DNA of 64,000 nt from Rhynchopus euleeides (taxonomy: Eukaryota > Euglenozoa > Diplonemea > Diplonemida > Diplonemidae): the NCBI GenBank assembly GCA_963210315.1, contig OY723297.1, forward strand, positions 1,488,001 to 1,552,000. Reading direction: 5' to 3'. Below are positions 10,291-21,784 of the stretch, piece after piece. The stretch's first letter is position 1, and every line of letters begins with the position of its first letter. The translations under genes and the position numbers were made by a program. The notes beneath the pieces were generated by a model. It worked only from the letters and a program-made list of their open reading frames with translations. It was not told the DNA's origin and did not search any database.

Positions 10291-12456
10291 ATGGCGTCGT
10301 GGCGATCTATGAGCGTGCTGGGTGTTGTGCTGACGGTGGTGGTGCTTGTGCTGTCGCTGAGCAGCGATGCGCGCAGGGCGAAGGAGTCAGCCGAGCGGCT
10401 CCGCGACCAGGCGGCAACCCTGACGGGGAAGCTTGACCAGGAGGTGAGGCGGCGCGAGGTGGCCCGCCTGACACAGGAGGCTGTGGATGCCGCAGCCACC
10501 GCAAAGGAGTCTAGAGAAGCTCCGAAGCGACGCGAGGCTGCGGCCAGCACCCTCAAGACATCCGCAGTTGCAGCTGTGCGCCCGCGCATGAAGGGGCCCT
10601 TCCAGGAGAAGTATCTGCTGATCCCCTCCTCGCCGATGGGCTTTGCGAGCGGCATCCTCACACAGCTCCTCCCGATGATGATGGTTGCGGCGAAGGCGAA
10701 TCGGACCATTGTGCTGCCGCCTGCGCAGTTCAGCATACCTGCCTTCCGGAGCACAACCGATCCTACTTTTCTGCCGCTCGACGAGTTCATCGACATGAAG
10801 GCGTTGAAGAAGGCCTTGGGCTGTGTCAACATGATCTCCTTCGAAGACTGGAAGCGGAAGACAAACGGCGAGGTCTCCGCCCTGCTGCAGCTCGGGCTCC
10901 CCGCAGAGGTTGGGACCACCAAGGCAAAGGGGGCTGCAGAGATAGACGGGGCGGTGCCCAAGCTGGCATACGACTGCATCGACGCCGTCGCAGGGACGAG
11001 CAGCCGCATATCCCCTGTTGCAAAGCACAAAGGGCCCTTCTGGGCAGGACCCTTTGGCTTCTCCGCTGAAGTGATGTACATCCATCAGACAGAGGGGCTG
11101 GTATGTTGCCTGGAGCATGGTGCATTGCTGTTGTATCCAGTCTGCTGCAGGGTTGGGGGGGTGGGGGTGTGGGGAGGTGATTTCTCAAGGGAAGGCATGC
11201 CAGACGGAGAGGCATGGATCTGCGGCATGTGTGACGGGTGTGGTGTGGAGTGTTCTTTTATTCAGCAAGGGCTGTGTGTGTGTTGTGTTGTGCGCTGCGA
11301 TGCACCGCAAAAATCTCACCGCCCCCCCACCCCCTCCACCTGTTTTTTTTTGCAAAACAGGAGATCCGGCGTCGCCTCTGCGTCTCGCTGTATGCGGCGC
11401 TGTCTTCGCAGATGACCTTTGAGCAGCTGACAGGTGACAAGTCAGTCATGTATGCCCCCTGCCCTGCAGTGCCTTCTGTTGCCAAGCCACCATGCCCTGA
11501 CGTGTGTGCCCACGGTGCATACAGTATGACAGCACATCCCACCCCACCCTCTACAGGATCTATAACGTGCCTGGCATGATCCAGGGCCCCTTCGGGCTGG
11601 GAGGCGGCACCTTCCGGAAGGGCTCGTGGATCAAGGTGTTCCGCGACGTGCCGCAGAAGAACCTGTGCCAGGCGAAAGGGGGCCTGCAGCCGCGGGAGGG
11701 CTACCCCTCCTTCAGGCACTGGCCAGCCCTGGCGCCGCAGTGGGGCGCCATGGCGGCCAAGTACGCCCAGGAAACAATGGGTGGGTCTGACTTCACCTGC
11801 GTGCAGATCCGCTTCGAGAAGATGATCCGCAGGGTATGCTTTTTGCCGCATTCATGCCTGAGGGCATACACAACAGAGGGAGGGGGGTGTGGGGGGGGGG
11901 CCTGTTCTGTGCCCTTCTTTGCTGGGTGTCTCCCTGGCGCCTGCATGCCGCCCATCCTGTCCCCCCTCGACAACAGGCGAGTGCCTCCGGGAAGTTCGTG
12001 ATTAAAACCCTGGGCAACAACAACGCCTACCTGGGGCAGTGTGTCGACGCGCTTGTGAAACGCATCCAGGAGGGGCAGAAGGGCGGCATCTTCGTCGCGT
12101 CGGATCTGGTGGACGGCAACCTGGGGTCTGCATCGGCTGCGCGCAGCTGGCCCATCGCTTCCTACCTCGGGCAGACACGCACCGTGTTCCAGAAGAAGTT
12201 CCCCAAGGCCAAGGTGTTCTGCGGGTCGAAGGAGCACGAAGCTTGGAAGGACAAGGCTGCCTTCCCTGGGGTGTCCAAGGTGCTTCAAGCATTCCCAGGA
12301 AACTGTGCCATGGCGGAGGCTGCGATCTGCCGTGCAGCAACCACACGCCTGCGCTTTGGCACAGGGTACATGGGGGATTTCGTGATGGGCAACGACAAAA
12401 TTGGCCGCTCTTGGTATAAGACATGCGTCGAAACCATAGAGTCACGCCCGGGCTAG
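10291..12456 (+). CDS. O-fucosyltransferase-like type II membrane protein, 4 exons
   Basis: Exons 10291-11100, 11361-11449, 11557-11833 and 11977-12456 give 551 residues; all three donors are GTATG (GTATGTT, GTATGCC, GTATGCT) and the acceptors end CAG. Reading frame is kept at every junction (phases 0, 2, 0). Residues 7-24 form one hydrophobic N-terminal anchor, followed by a helical, charged stem and then the catalytic region, a Golgi/ER type II layout. The segment GFASGILTQLLPMMMVAAKANRTIVLPP matches the N-terminal donor-binding motif of the O-FucT family (Pfam PF10250), in which GDP-fucose is used. Near the C terminus FVASDLVDGNLG and a following Cys/Ala-rich helix then LRFGTGYMGDF resemble the family's acceptor-end block. 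Substrate is unknown; another GT65/GT68-like fucosyltransferase role is possible. Confidence 0.75.
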
Positions 12457-13909
12457 GCCCCACTCCTCAAAACAGGGCCTTTGGGTCAGCACCTTTGGTC
12501 TTCAAATCCCGACCTGAAGGGGGGGGGGCGGGAAGGGTTTTTAACCGCCTCAGGGCAGATCTATCTGTCACACCGGCCCCAGAGGTCTCTTGTCTCTTTC
12601 CGACCGGATGAAAATGCCAGTCATCTTAACCTACACTCTCAGTTGGGCCATAAGGAGACAGCATATGTCTTGAGGCGTTCTCTCCGACAGCACTCTCCCT
12701 TAGCTCACGCCGAGTGGCAGCGAGCAGGCGTCAAGGGGGAAGGGGTAGGTTGGGGTGGGGTGGGGGGGATTGGTATTACAATTTCGGAGACTTTGGCTGC
12801 TTGTTGCGTTTCGGCTGTAGATGGTGTGTATCTCCTGTCCCCCACTTTCCCCACACAGCGTACGTCGGAACGACTGGGCTGTGGAGTGGGTGTGCGGTTG
12901 TGTTCGTGTTTGTGTCTGTTTTCTCCCGGGAGATATTGTTGCAGGCGTGCGACACAAAGCACACCTGCATAAAACGGCGTTGATCACTTTATTGAGTGTA
13001 TATGCCTGCTCTGTGAGTGTAACCGCTGACAGGTCACAGGCAAACTACAGCAGTAGAGAATGTGAGAGAGGACGAGGGGGGAGCTGTGTGTGGGTGGGAG
13101 GGGGGGGCGGGGGTCTGGGGTTGGGAACGAAGCCAGATGTAGAGGCTGGCAAGTTGCAATGCCATCCCCTCCCCTCCCCCCCCCTCACACAGAGATAACA
13201 AAAGAACAGAGCGTACGGTGTGTGGGCAATTCCTTCCCCTCCCCTCCCGCCGCTTTCTGCTTCAGCATGTTGGGATCACATCACCCATCTGCTCCAGCCC
13301 AGTTATCTCTCGCGGACGAAGACAAGCCCGTGGCTTCCGTGCGCATTCGACTCGTTCGATGCAAAGGCAGCAGAGACGATCCCGAAAGCGCTGGCACCCA
13401 AGCGGATGGCAATGCCGTCCCCGTACTTCTGCAGCCGGCAGCTTCTTGAAGATACTCCTGCGTACGTACATCCGCGCAGCGCTGATTGAGTCCATCCTGT
13501 TGTAGCATGTGCACAAAACGGAAACTCGTATCTGAACCGGCAGGGCGGGGCTTTGTAAGGCGCACCCGCATCGCTTTCTGGGACAAAGAAGTTGCCGTCC
13601 TCCGACGCGTGGTCCTGCGGGTCATCTGCACCCCTGACAGTGCTGTACCCCAGCTCTTCGCTCCGCAGGAGTGCGGCTGCCCACCCGCGCATGCTCAGCC
13701 CCTCAAAAATATCAGGGAATGCCAACACACATCAGCACTGCCACACTGCCCCCACCACCCTGCAGGGCACACAGCCGACCTGTGTGCACGGCACCAGAGG
13801 AAGGGGGCGAGGGGCGAGGGGGGGGGGAAGGGGAAACCACCACACCCCCAACTCTGTGGTGTGTGAGCCCCCCCGCTCATCCCCCCCCCCCCCCTCCCCT
13901 GCCGGCACG
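12457..13909. other. Intergenic before ABC transporter
   Basis: 1.45 kb with no supported gene. The coding frame of the transporter stays open upstream to 13592, but that part is Ser/Pro/His-rich and not protein-like. A minus-strand frame (13303-13728, ending SHGLVFVRER) looks somewhat protein-like but has no recognised family and neutral codon use. A run of C with a few T (about 13870-13900) sits just before the start codon. Confidence 0.4.
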
Positions 13910-16900
13910 ATGGACGCGGGCTACCTCGCATACCTCTACGACGATGAGGGCGACCTGCTGCCCGAGCTGCTCCTGGGTAGAGATGCGTTTCTCGACTGGC
14001 TGGAGGCAGGGAGGCTGAGGGCGGGTGAGCGGACCCCACACCACGAGGTTGTTGTCGCAGCGAGGCAGTCCATCCTCCGCCAGAGCCGCAACAGGCCTGT
14101 CTCCGTGTCCCTCCAGGACTGCACTGTCAATGTCCCGGAGAGGAGGGCAGGCATGTCCAGCGTGCTCCGCAGCGCTACCAAGCCCTTCCACCGCGCTGCA
14201 AATATGTTCTCCGAGAAGCCAATGCACCCCCTCCTCAGCGGGATCAACGCCAAGGCAGAGCTGGGTGAAATGGTGCTTGTTCTCGCCCCTCCCGGATCTG
14301 GCGTCACCTCCCTCCTGAAGGTGATCTCCGGAGCACGCGAGGCAGGCATGCAGCTCGGGGGCGGCCTGACCTACAACGGAGTCCCCCACGGCGATGTCAC
14401 CCTTAAGGCATGCTATGCTGGCGAGGAGGACGACCACCTTCCATCTCTTTCTGTCGAGCGGACCTTTAAAATCGCGTCGGAGCTGAGTGTCGAGAAGGGT
14501 GTGCCCGACAGGCCCCTCAGGGTTCAGCAGCGCATCGACTCCATGCTGAAGGCCCTGGGCCTGGAGGGGTCTCGCAATACTGTTGTGGGCAACGCGCTCC
14601 TCCGGGGGGTGAGCGGAGGGGAGAAGAAGCGTGTCTCCATCGGGGAGGCCCTCCTCATGCAGGGTGCCATCACAGTGTTGGATGGGTGGTCCCGCGGCCT
14701 CGACAGCGCCACTGCAATGAGGATCGGGCAGCTCCTCCGTGCCCTGACGAACATCTCCGGAACCCCCTGCATCTCCGCCCTTTATCAGGCAAGCCCCAAC
14801 CTCTACGCCCTCTACGACAAGGTCTTAGTGCTTCGGAAAGGCAAACAGCTCTTCTTCGGCACCCCCCACGATGCCCTCCAGTATACGCTATCCCTCAGCC
14901 TGCAACGCCCTCTCACACAGACCGTGCCTGACTTCCTGTCCAACCTCCACGACCCTCAGGAGCTCAGCCTTGAGGACGCATGGGAGTCCAGCAGCAGGCT
15001 GGACATCCTTCGGGAGGAGCTTGCCTTTGCAGACAGGGTGGCGGATGCGCTTGAGGTTGGCTTCGGGGCTGCGGGGCGTGGCGGTGGGAAGGGGGTTGGG
15101 AGGAGGGGCGGGGCCTCGGAGAGGACGCGGCTGCTCGACTCGGAGTCGGAGAGCAGCTTCGACAGGGCTGTGACCGCCGCGTCGGATCCGCTGAGGGAGC
15201 TCACGCCACGCGTGAAGTATAACATGTTCCTGTCGTACAGCCCGGCGCTGCTTCAGCGTGACGCAGACTTCTTCCCCTCCGACGCGCAGCTCCGAGATGC
15301 CTCCTTTGGCATCAAGTCCTACACCCACGGGACGGGGGGCCTTATCGCGACCGGTTTCCTCCACAGCCTCTTCTGGCTCCTGTGGCGCGAATTCCACCTC
15401 ACAAAGGCGGACATCCGGCAGTACATCGTTGCCCGGACAGGGCGTTATATCTTCCAGGGGCTTATCCTGGGGTTGCTCTACTTCCACCTCAAGATGGACC
15501 TCTTCGGGGCGTACAACAGGGAGGGGTTGCTTGCGGCTTCAGCAAACCTCGTGGGGACCGGGTCCTTTGTGCTGATCCCCGCGGTGTTGGAGCAGCGTTC
15601 GGTGTTCTACAGGCATAAGAAAGCACACCTGTTCCGCCCCTCAGCCTGGCCCCTCTCGAAGGCTCTGTTCGACATCCCCCTGAACCTCATGGAGGCGGTG
15701 TGCTTCGTGTCTGTCTTCTACTTCATGAGCTCGATGAACACCGACCCCTGGGTGAAGTTCCTCCACTGCACCCTCTTCTTCTTCGTCTTCAACATGACGA
15801 TGTGCAACTACACAAGGCTGTTTGTCCTGCTTTCGAAGGACCTCGCCGCATCGCAGGGGCTTGCCGGAACCAGCGTTATCGTCTTCGCATTCTTCAACGG
15901 GTTTGCAATCCCCTACGACAAGATCCCTGTCTGGTGGAAATGGGCCTACCTCATCTCGCCCTTCTCCTATATGTATGAGGCGGTGATGCTGAATGAGTAT
16001 GACGGTCTTCACATCACCTGCGACAACCCTATCCTCCGAGAGGAGTGCGAGCGCATCACCGGGGCGATGTTCATCAAGGAGACCCTCGGCATCACAGACG
16101 CGGAGTCCCACAAATGGATGTGCCTGGTGATGATGCTGGTGTTCAACACCGCGGCTCTCCTGCTCTGCTCCCTCTGCGCGACGTACATCGACTTCACCCC
16201 GCACAAATCTGTCGCCTATAAACCCGACGCTGCAGCAGGAACACCCCCTCCTGCACCCACCTCCGACACTGCCGTGGCGGAGCAGCAGGCTGGAACCGCG
16301 CCGAGGCAGAACAGCACATCCATCGGGCCGGGATTCCTCTCTCGGACACCGTCGCCAGCTCCTGAGTCGGGTGGGCTTGAGGAGGGGACGATGGTGTGGA
16401 GCGGTGTGAAGTACACCATCACCAAGAAGGAGGGTTTCCTGGCGAGGCGGAGGGCCGCCTGGAAGAGGGGTTCGGTGGGGTCGGGCGCTGCGGCTGTCGC
16501 GAGGCTGGGGGACTCGGACCCGCTGCTGAACGCGGTTGCCGCGACGCGCGACTCACACCTCTACCACCAGCCGAGGCGGGAGAACGGGAAGGTCCTCCTC
16601 CGCGACATCAACGGCTTCTGCAAGCCGGGCATGCTCACCGCGCTGATGGGCTCCACAGGCGCAGGCAAGACAACGCTCCTCGATGTGCTCGCCCAGAGGA
16701 AGACCGTCGGGACGCAGGAGGGCGAAATCCTCCTCGACGGCGCGAAGCTCGACCCCCACGTCATCCGCGACCAGACAGGCTATGTGGAGCAAAACGACCT
16801 CCACCACCCCCGCACCACGGTGCGCGAGGCTGTCCGTTTCTCCGCGACACTCCGCGGGGCGGACATCGCCGCTGCCGATGAGATGATCACTCTCCTAGGC

Positions 16901-18685
16901 CTGGAGGACGACGCAGAGGCGATGGTTGGAGGCTCCACCGCGCTGAACACCGATGGGGGTGTCAGCCTCGTCACTCTGAAGAGGCTCACCATCGCTGTGG
17001 AGCTCGTGTCGAACCCCGTGGTGCTCTTCCTCGACGAGCCGACCTCCGGGCTGGATTCCGAGGGTGCGTTGACAGTCATGCAGTCCATCAGGAGCATCGC
17101 GGATACCGGGCGCTCCGTGGTGTGCACCATCCACCAGCCGTCTTCAGAGATCTTCTCCCTGTTTGATTCCATCCTGCTTCTCCACCAGGGGTCTATGGTG
17201 TACTACGGGCAGACGGGGGTCAACTCCGAGACTGTGATGTCGTATTTCAAAGGGCATCTGGAGAGCGCCCTCCCCCAGCTGCAGGGTAGCCTACACGAGG
17301 AGGCTGTTGTGCAGAAGCAGATCCGTGACATCGCAGCCTCGCTGGAGGGCAGGGTCAACCCGGCTGACGTCCTGATGTCGATCATCAACTCTGGCCCCGC
17401 CGGGCGGCGCGCGGTGGGTGTGGGGAGCGGCATCCTTGCCCCGGGTTCGGCTGCTTACGAGGAGGACGAGGAGTCCTTCGCGACAAACCCCTCGCTGGTC
17501 GGGCGGGCAGGGGAGGGTGCTGCGGGCGGTGCCCTGCTGCACGGCAACCCCAACGAGATTGTCGACTGGATTGCCGCCTGGAGCGCCTCCGAGCAGAGCT
17601 ACACCCTCGGGGTTGAGATCGACCAGATCCTCCTCAAGATGGGGGAAGCGGACGTCAGCAAGGCGGATGCCCCCCCCAGACGCCGCAAACAGCCCCCGAT
17701 ATGGACTGTCTTCTGGACGGTGTACACCCGGTGCGCCAACATCCTCCTCCGTTCCCCAACATACGTCTATTCGAAGCTGATGTTCACTCTGAGCATCAGC
17801 CTGCTGTTTGGAACCACCTACTGGCAGCTGGGTGACAGCACCAAGGATATGCGGAATTACGTCACCCTGGTGTATGTGTGTGGTAATATGAGCCTGATCT
17901 GTGCCATGGCTGCCGTTGCGCCAATCCTGGAAGGCCGCCCGAGTTTCTACAGGGAGGTGACTGGGGGGACCTACCCTGCATGGGTCGCAGCGGTGGCGCA
18001 CGTCATAACCGAGATCCCTCTTGTGGTGGTGACGAGCCTAATCTGGATTATGATTCTGTTCTGGGGTGCCGGTTTTCCGGTCAGCGCGTTTGGGTACTTC
18101 GCCCTGCAGTATTTTGCGCTGAGCTTCTTCATGCAGTTCTTTGGGATGGCAACAGCTGCCGTGGTGCCCACCTTCTTCATGGCGCAGATCATCCTGCCGT
18201 TTGTCAACATGCTGTGGTCGCTGCATTCTGGGTTCATCATCTTGACGAAGAGCATCCCCGACTACCTCATCGAGTTCCACTATGCAAACCCGCTGACCTA
18301 TTTCCTGAGGTCGATGGTTGCGAACGTCATCACGAAGAAGTCGGCTTTCATGGAGGAGGTGAGCGAGATTGTGGACCCCACCAACAAGACGTGCGAGCTC
18401 CCCTTGCCAAACTGCCACAACGTGATGCCCTCAGAGGACTGCGTGTGCTCTGCTCCCTACATCGACCCGACGGGCATTGCGTGTCTCGAGCTTCCTGACT
18501 TCTGCCAGATGCAGGAGGACCTCTGTGAGTGTGCTGCCTTCTCGCGTGGCAGTGTTCTGCTCAACTTCTACGGGTGGTCGTACGACACGCGATGGAAGGA
18601 TGCAGCAGCGCTGTGGGGTGGTGCAGGGATCTTCCTGGTGCTCTTCATCGTTGGTCTTGTTAAGGTGCGCCACATCCGCCGCTAA
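13910..18685 (+). CDS. Full-size PDR/ABCG-type ABC transporter
   Basis: Single exon, 1591 residues from the ATG at 13910, chosen because the upstream open frame is low-complexity. Layout is NBD1-TMD1-NBD2-TMD2, the reverse order typical of PDR/ABCG pumps that export lipids and xenobiotics at the plasma membrane. NBD1 (Walker A at about residue 126) reads APPGSGVTSLL, with Val where the ATP-binding Lys should be; its signature VSGGEKKRVSIGE is intact, the Walker B region reads ITVLDGWSRGLDSATA (Gly for the catalytic Glu), and the H-loop His is Tyr. NBD2 has canonical Walker A (STGAGKTTLLDVLAQRK, about 913) and Walker B (VLFLDEPTSGLDS), but its signature is degenerate (DGGVSLVTLKRLTI). So one ATP site is intact and one degenerate, as in fungal PDR pumps. 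A Cys-rich external loop (CELPLPNCHN...CVC...) precedes the last helix. Confidence 0.95.
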   Translation: MDAGYLAYLYDDEGDLLPELLLGRDAFLDWLEAGRLRAGERTPHHEVVVAARQSILRQSRNRPVSVSLQDCTVNVPERRAGMSSVLRSATKPFHRAANMFSEKPMHPLLSGINAKAELGEMVLVLAPPGSGVTSLLKVISGAREAGMQLGGGLTYNGVPHGDVTLKACYAGEEDDHLPSLSVERTFKIASELSVEKGVPDRPLRVQQRIDSMLKALGLEGSRNTVVGNALLRGVSGGEKKRVSIGEALLMQGAITVLDGWSRGLDSATAMRIGQLLRALTNISGTPCISALYQASPNLYALYDKVLVLRKGKQLFFGTPHDALQYTLSLSLQRPLTQTVPDFLSNLHDPQELSLEDAWESSSRLDILREELAFADRVADALEVGFGAAGRGGGKGVGRRGGASERTRLLDSESESSFDRAVTAASDPLRELTPRVKYNMFLSYSPALLQRDADFFPSDAQLRDASFGIKSYTHGTGGLIATGFLHSLFWLLWREFHLTKADIRQYIVARTGRYIFQGLILGLLYFHLKMDLFGAYNREGLLAASANLVGTGSFVLIPAVLEQRSVFYRHKKAHLFRPSAWPLSKALFDIPLNLMEAVCFVSVFYFMSSMNTDPWVKFLHCTLFFFVFNMTMCNYTRLFVLLSKDLAASQGLAGTSVIVFAFFNGFAIPYDKIPVWWKWAYLISPFSYMYEAVMLNEYDGLHITCDNPILREECERITGAMFIKETLGITDAESHKWMCLVMMLVFNTAALLLCSLCATYIDFTPHKSVAYKPDAAAGTPPPAPTSDTAVAEQQAGTAPRQNSTSIGPGFLSRTPSPAPESGGLEEGTMVWSGVKYTITKKEGFLARRRAAWKRGSVGSGAAAVARLGDSDPLLNAVAATRDSHLYHQPRRENGKVLLRDINGFCKPGMLTALMGSTGAGKTTLLDVLAQRKTVGTQEGEILLDGAKLDPHVIRDQTGYVEQNDLHHPRTTVREAVRFSATLRGADIAAADEMITLLGLEDDAEAMVGGSTALNTDGGVSLVTLKRLTIAVELVSNPVVLFLDEPTSGLDSEGALTVMQSIRSIADTGRSVVCTIHQPSSEIFSLFDSILLLHQGSMVYYGQTGVNSETVMSYFKGHLESALPQLQGSLHEEAVVQKQIRDIAASLEGRVNPADVLMSIINSGPAGRRAVGVGSGILAPGSAAYEEDEESFATNPSLVGRAGEGAAGGALLHGNPNEIVDWIAAWSASEQSYTLGVEIDQILLKMGEADVSKADAPPRRRKQPPIWTVFWTVYTRCANILLRSPTYVYSKLMFTLSISLLFGTTYWQLGDSTKDMRNYVTLVYVCGNMSLICAMAAVAPILEGRPSFYREVTGGTYPAWVAAVAHVITEIPLVVVTSLIWIMILFWGAGFPVSAFGYFALQYFALSFFMQFFGMATAAVVPTFFMAQIILPFVNMLWSLHSGFIILTKSIPDYLIEFHYANPLTYFLRSMVANVITKKSAFMEEVSEIVDPTNKTCELPLPNCHNVMPSEDCVCSAPYIDPTGIACLELPDFCQMQEDLCECAAFSRGSVLLNFYGWSYDTRWKDAAALWGGAGIFLVLFIVGLVKVRHIRR

Positions 18686-21600
18686 GCGGGGAGGGATGGG
18701 TCCTATATCTGTGAAAAAAAAGGCAAAAATCAAAATACACCCCCCCCCCCCCCCAAACAGAGCCCACCTCCCCCCCCCCCCCCTCTCCAAGTGTGATCTG
18801 ATCCCCGCAGAGGGGGAGGGGTGGTCATGTACCGTTCCTTCATTATCCAGCAGAGCGCATCCCATTTTTAACCCTCAGTTCATTTCTTTTTGCAGCCCGC
18901 GGCTTGCGGCTCTTTTGTTAGTGGGGGGAGGGTGGGGTGATACGGGAGTTGGGGATGGTGTTTCTTCTTTCAAGCTAGACAGCAGTGGGCCATACGGTGC
19001 AGCATCAGCACCGGGTATAGTTTGTATTTCTGTCTTATTTTCGAGACTATCTTTTTTCCCGTCCCTCACGCTGCACAACGAGAACAGGGTGTGATGTGTG
19101 TATACAGTGGATATGACACCAAGAGCAGGCCTCGGTGTACTCTACCCTACTACAAAGAGAACAGTATATGGAGAGAGCGATGGGCTTGAAGGGGAGGTCA
19201 CTGGCCTACCCTACCAGGTGCCACTGACGCTTTCCAAAAAGACTCACGCGTGTGTTGTGTGTGTGATCTTCGCTCAGGCCCTCCGCTTTTCAACATGCCT
19301 TTGGTTGAACCATTGCCGGCCTGATGAGTCACAGATTCATGGTGGGGCCAATGCGAGACACAGAGAGACTGTTGCCGAGCAGGGGGCGCGCACTGTTGAC
19401 CCATCCGTTTTTGGCGCACAAACAACAGCCTTATCTTTTTTTGCTGGATCATCGGGAGGGGTGGGGAGGGGGGGGAGGGGCGCGGGGGGTGGGGATACTT
19501 CGTCTCGTTGTGCCAAACTGCGACACATCTGAACGGTGATAAAGAATCACTTTTCGACACACCCTTGAAGCCCCCTCCCTCCCACCATCGCCTTCATGCG
19601 AAAACTCCGACCCGGACGAACACGCATGCGAAAGCTCTGTCCCTGCCCCTGGTTCTGACGAGAAAGCCCGTTCTTTCATCCCCTGTTGTCCACCCTGCCC
19701 CAGGAGGCACATCATCTGTCCTGCTGGTGGCAAGGGAGGGGGCTGGGTGAGGCCTCGTTGTCTCTGTCGGCCTGCAGTGCCGTGCGTTCATCCCGTCGCC
19801 GTGTCCGATACAGACACTATGTGCTCTTCTCCCTTTCTCTTCCCCCAGGCATTGGCGGATGGGCCCCAGCTGCACAGTGCGTTGGGGGCGGCTCTGCTTC
19901 TACCCAGAGTTGAGTGCCATTGTTTCCCTCCACACACATCCTCCCCCATACTGCTCACAACACAAGCCCAAGGCATCTCCACTGAGGTTCTGGATGCAAG
20001 TTTTGCAAATTGGCGCTTGAGTGAGGTTGGGTGGATTTTTGTTTGACCGAAGTACAACCTTTGATGGGCAGCGAGAGAGGTGCGGTGTTGTGGAGGTGGT
20101 GAACCGTGTGACGTTCCGTGTGATTTCTGTGTCCACCTCACACCCGCCATCTTCTTCCTGTCGATAGAGGGGGGAGGGGCATCCACCTCCCCCGAGTGCT
20201 TCTTTTTTTACTGCAACAGGGGGAACTCCTGTGCCCAAACAAGCTTGCTTGTCACAGCGAAAGAGTCAGTGGGAGCGTACCCGCGCGCAGTGTGTTTTGA
20301 GTGAGCAACACAAAACCACTTTTATCACAGCAACGCCCTTCACAGGGGCCACAACACACTGCCGCTCGTGCGCACAAACAAAACCCGGACTCTTTTCAGT
20401 GTCAAGACCAAACATAGTAGGCAGCGCTTCGGGAAACACATACAACCTCCTCATCAGGTTGCGGTGTTGCTCTTTGTTCTGCCCGAATTTTGGTGCACGC
20501 GCAATCATCTATCTACTAACAACAATCAAGGTTTCGAGCGGATGGGTTTTTTTTCCACTTGGGCTTGCACCCCCTCTCATCCTGCTCTCACCCCCGCTGC
20601 AACGATTCCAGCCACAGCACAGCTTGGGCGGCTCTGCTGAGCTGTGGCTGCATTAACCCCCCCCCCCCCCCCCCCCCACAATGAGAACCTGACAATAACC
20701 CTTCGAACACCCCTGCGACCTTCCCCCCCTCATGCGTCGCTTGTCGGACCCCCCCCCCCTGAAGAAAAGAACACGTCCGAACACACCCTTGTGTTTGTTT
20801 TCACTTTCCCAACCTGTTACTTTTGTTAGCAGCTCGGGGATGGAGTGGGGGGGGGGGTATTCGTCCTGCCTCTGCCCTATAGAGGCTGTTAGGTGAAAGT
20901 TATCGCCTCAGCGTAGCCCGCGGTGCCCCCAGCACATGCGAGAGTGATCGGTGGAGGCACGAGGAGGGAGAGGGGGGAAGATCTGACAGCAGCGTGCGAT
21001 CGCCATGCGGCTGGTGGGTTTGCTACGCATTGAGTAGGGGATGGTGTTCCCCTCACAGAGATAACTGTAGGGCCCGCTTGCTGTGTGCCGAGGCGGTGTG
21101 GCGTGGTGCAGCTGCCTTGCTGCAGCTGGGTGTGGGTGCTTTGTCTCAGGTGGATATATCGCACGACTGCGTGTGCCGTGTTCCCGGCTGTTGTTGCTGT
21201 TGTTGTATTCTCATATCGCACGCTGCTGTCTCGCTGCTTGCATTGATTGATGAGGAAGGCTTTGCAATGTGTGAATCCCGCCCGGGTCTGACCGACGTGT
21301 GCGAAACGTGTATTGCCGTTGCCTTTATTGTGTTTTGATTCTTGCTTTTTTTTTTCTCCTGCGCGTGTCATCCGCCGTGTCTGATAGCAACTAGTGATTC
21401 CGTTCTATGTGCGTTGGGGGGAGGGGGGGAGAAGGATGGAGGGAGGGAGAGCGGGCGGGGGAGGGAGGGAGGGTGCCATGACGAACCCACCAGGCCTCGG
21501 TGCAGCAAAACCCGCAGAGAAAATCAACAGCAGCATCCCCATCCACCCACCGCCATGGCAACCTCATTTGTCCGAGCCAAGCCTGCCCCACACCACACAC

Positions 21601-21784
21601 CCCACCACACTGCCACCCTGCAGAGGCACGACTTCCATCGATACACAGTGCCACCCGTGGGCCCAAGTCGCATCTTAGACCTTAGATCATCCTGCGCCAC
21701 ACCCCCAAAGGGTCGCTGCTGTGTTGGGAGGCAAGCGTAGCTGCTGCACACAGCCTGTCCTGCCGGTAGCCTTTTTCTGCCACA
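18686..21784. other. Intergenic, no gene recognised
   Basis: 3.1 kb of low-complexity DNA with C homopolymers (18737, 18771, 20657) and G-rich tracts (about 19455-19490, 21418-21475). The short frames present are not protein-like. An acceptor-like CCGGTAG lies 18 bp upstream of the next ATG. Confidence 0.45.

Noticed and set aside
13303-13728. Minus-strand frame of 141 codons ending SHGLVFVRER
   Set aside because: Looks partly protein-like, but no family is recognised, third-position GC is lower than in neighbouring genes, there is no clear upstream exon, and it lies only 180 bp from the transporter start on the opposite strand.
13592-13909. Upstream in-frame extension of the ABC transporter
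   Set aside because: Open by chance in GC-rich DNA; sequence is Ser/His/Pro low-complexity and the family normally starts close to the ATG at 13910.
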